From positions 1-34,493 of the forward strand of contig JAHDDO010000015.1 in assembly GCA_020629315.1 (NCBI GenBank): DNA of 34,493 bases. The letters run 5' to 3'. The notes beneath the pieces are model-generated. The model ran no database searches, had not been told where the DNA came from, and saw only the letters and a program-made list of their open reading frames with translations. Shown here one piece after another: positions 34,410 to 34,493 of this stretch (its first letter is position 1; every line of letters begins with the position of its first letter). Both the position numbers and the translations under genes were made by a program. This stretch comes from Saprospiraceae bacterium. Lineage in GTDB: Bacteria > Bacteroidota > Bacteroidia > Chitinophagales > Saprospiraceae.

Positions 34410-34493
34410 TTGTACTGTTACTCTTTTAAAAGAACAGCGCAGCAAAATGGCGTAAATCATTATCCCGTTTCACCCTACCGCAACTGTTAAAAC

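Noticed and set aside
34410..34493. Open frames at the right edge that might be the end of murE
   Set aside because: All three minus-strand frames reach a stop within the 84 bases (for example TGA at 34470-34472, TAA at 34426-34428). None of the short tails matches a MurE C-terminus clearly enough to call.

Overview
The window looks like chromosomal DNA of a Bacteroidota bacterium. I base this on type IX secretion (T9SS) sorting tails on two secreted proteins, lipoproteins with Bacteroidota-style lipoboxes, a DUF3822 protein, A-rich leaders without Shine-Dalgarno sequences, matches to the Bacteroidota promoter element TAnnTTTG, and the gene order of the cell-wall/division (dcw) cluster. The mix of MopE-like, LamG-like and FG-GAP/ASPIC proteins hints at marine or sediment Saprospiria-like relatives, but that finer placement is inference only. 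No integrase, transposase, CRISPR array, tRNA or rRNA was seen.

Layout. (1) 1-1361, plus strand: the tail of an unidentified gene, a lipoprotein alpha/beta hydrolase, and a possible 46-residue ORF that starts inside the hydrolase's last codons. (2) 1384-7402, minus strand: a tightly packed six-gene transcription unit. In order of transcription it holds a membrane-anchored unknown protein, a DUF3822 protein, RsmD-like rRNA methyltransferase, ArgRS, GlnRS and a PAP2 lipid phosphatase. Spacings are overlaps of 10-13 bp or gaps of 3-18 bp. (3) 7548-8596, plus strand: tsaD (tRNA t6A synthesis) behind a consensus -7 box, overlapping tail-to-tail with a DUF697/SHOCT protein. (4) 9286-17411, minus strand: a 1970-residue alpha-2-macroglobulin-like protein without a thioester, a DAO-family FAD oxidoreductase, and a T9SS cargo with a MopE-like metal-binding motif. 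(5) 17621-22464, plus strand: a T9SS thioredoxin-fold cargo with a strong palindromic terminator, then a large FG-GAP/ASPIC lipoprotein that converges, 1 bp apart, with a lipoprotein sulfatase (22466-23830, minus). (6) 23831-23995: a structured divergent intergenic region with nested inverted repeats. (7) 23996-24448, plus: a small Gre-factor-like coiled-coil protein. (8) 24541-34409, minus: the distal dcw cluster, transcribed mraY, murD, ftsW, murG, murC, ftsQ, ftsA, ftsZ, ending in a good intrinsic terminator at 24448-24479.

How it fits together. The right third builds the peptidoglycan precursor (MurC, MurD, MraY, MurG) and the division machine (FtsW, FtsQ, FtsA, FtsZ). The left operon and tsaD serve translation (aminoacylation, rRNA methylation, tRNA modification), with one envelope lipid phosphatase attached. 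The middle encodes surface or secreted proteins.

Most of the window is ordinary core genome and I do not see a convincing new multi-gene system. The points worth a second look are departures from family consensus (RsmD GPPY, sulfatase CRPSL, thioester-less A2M), the hairpin cluster at 23867-23935, a terminator whose U-tract abuts the next start codon (16319-16347), and the small ORF at 1221-1361.
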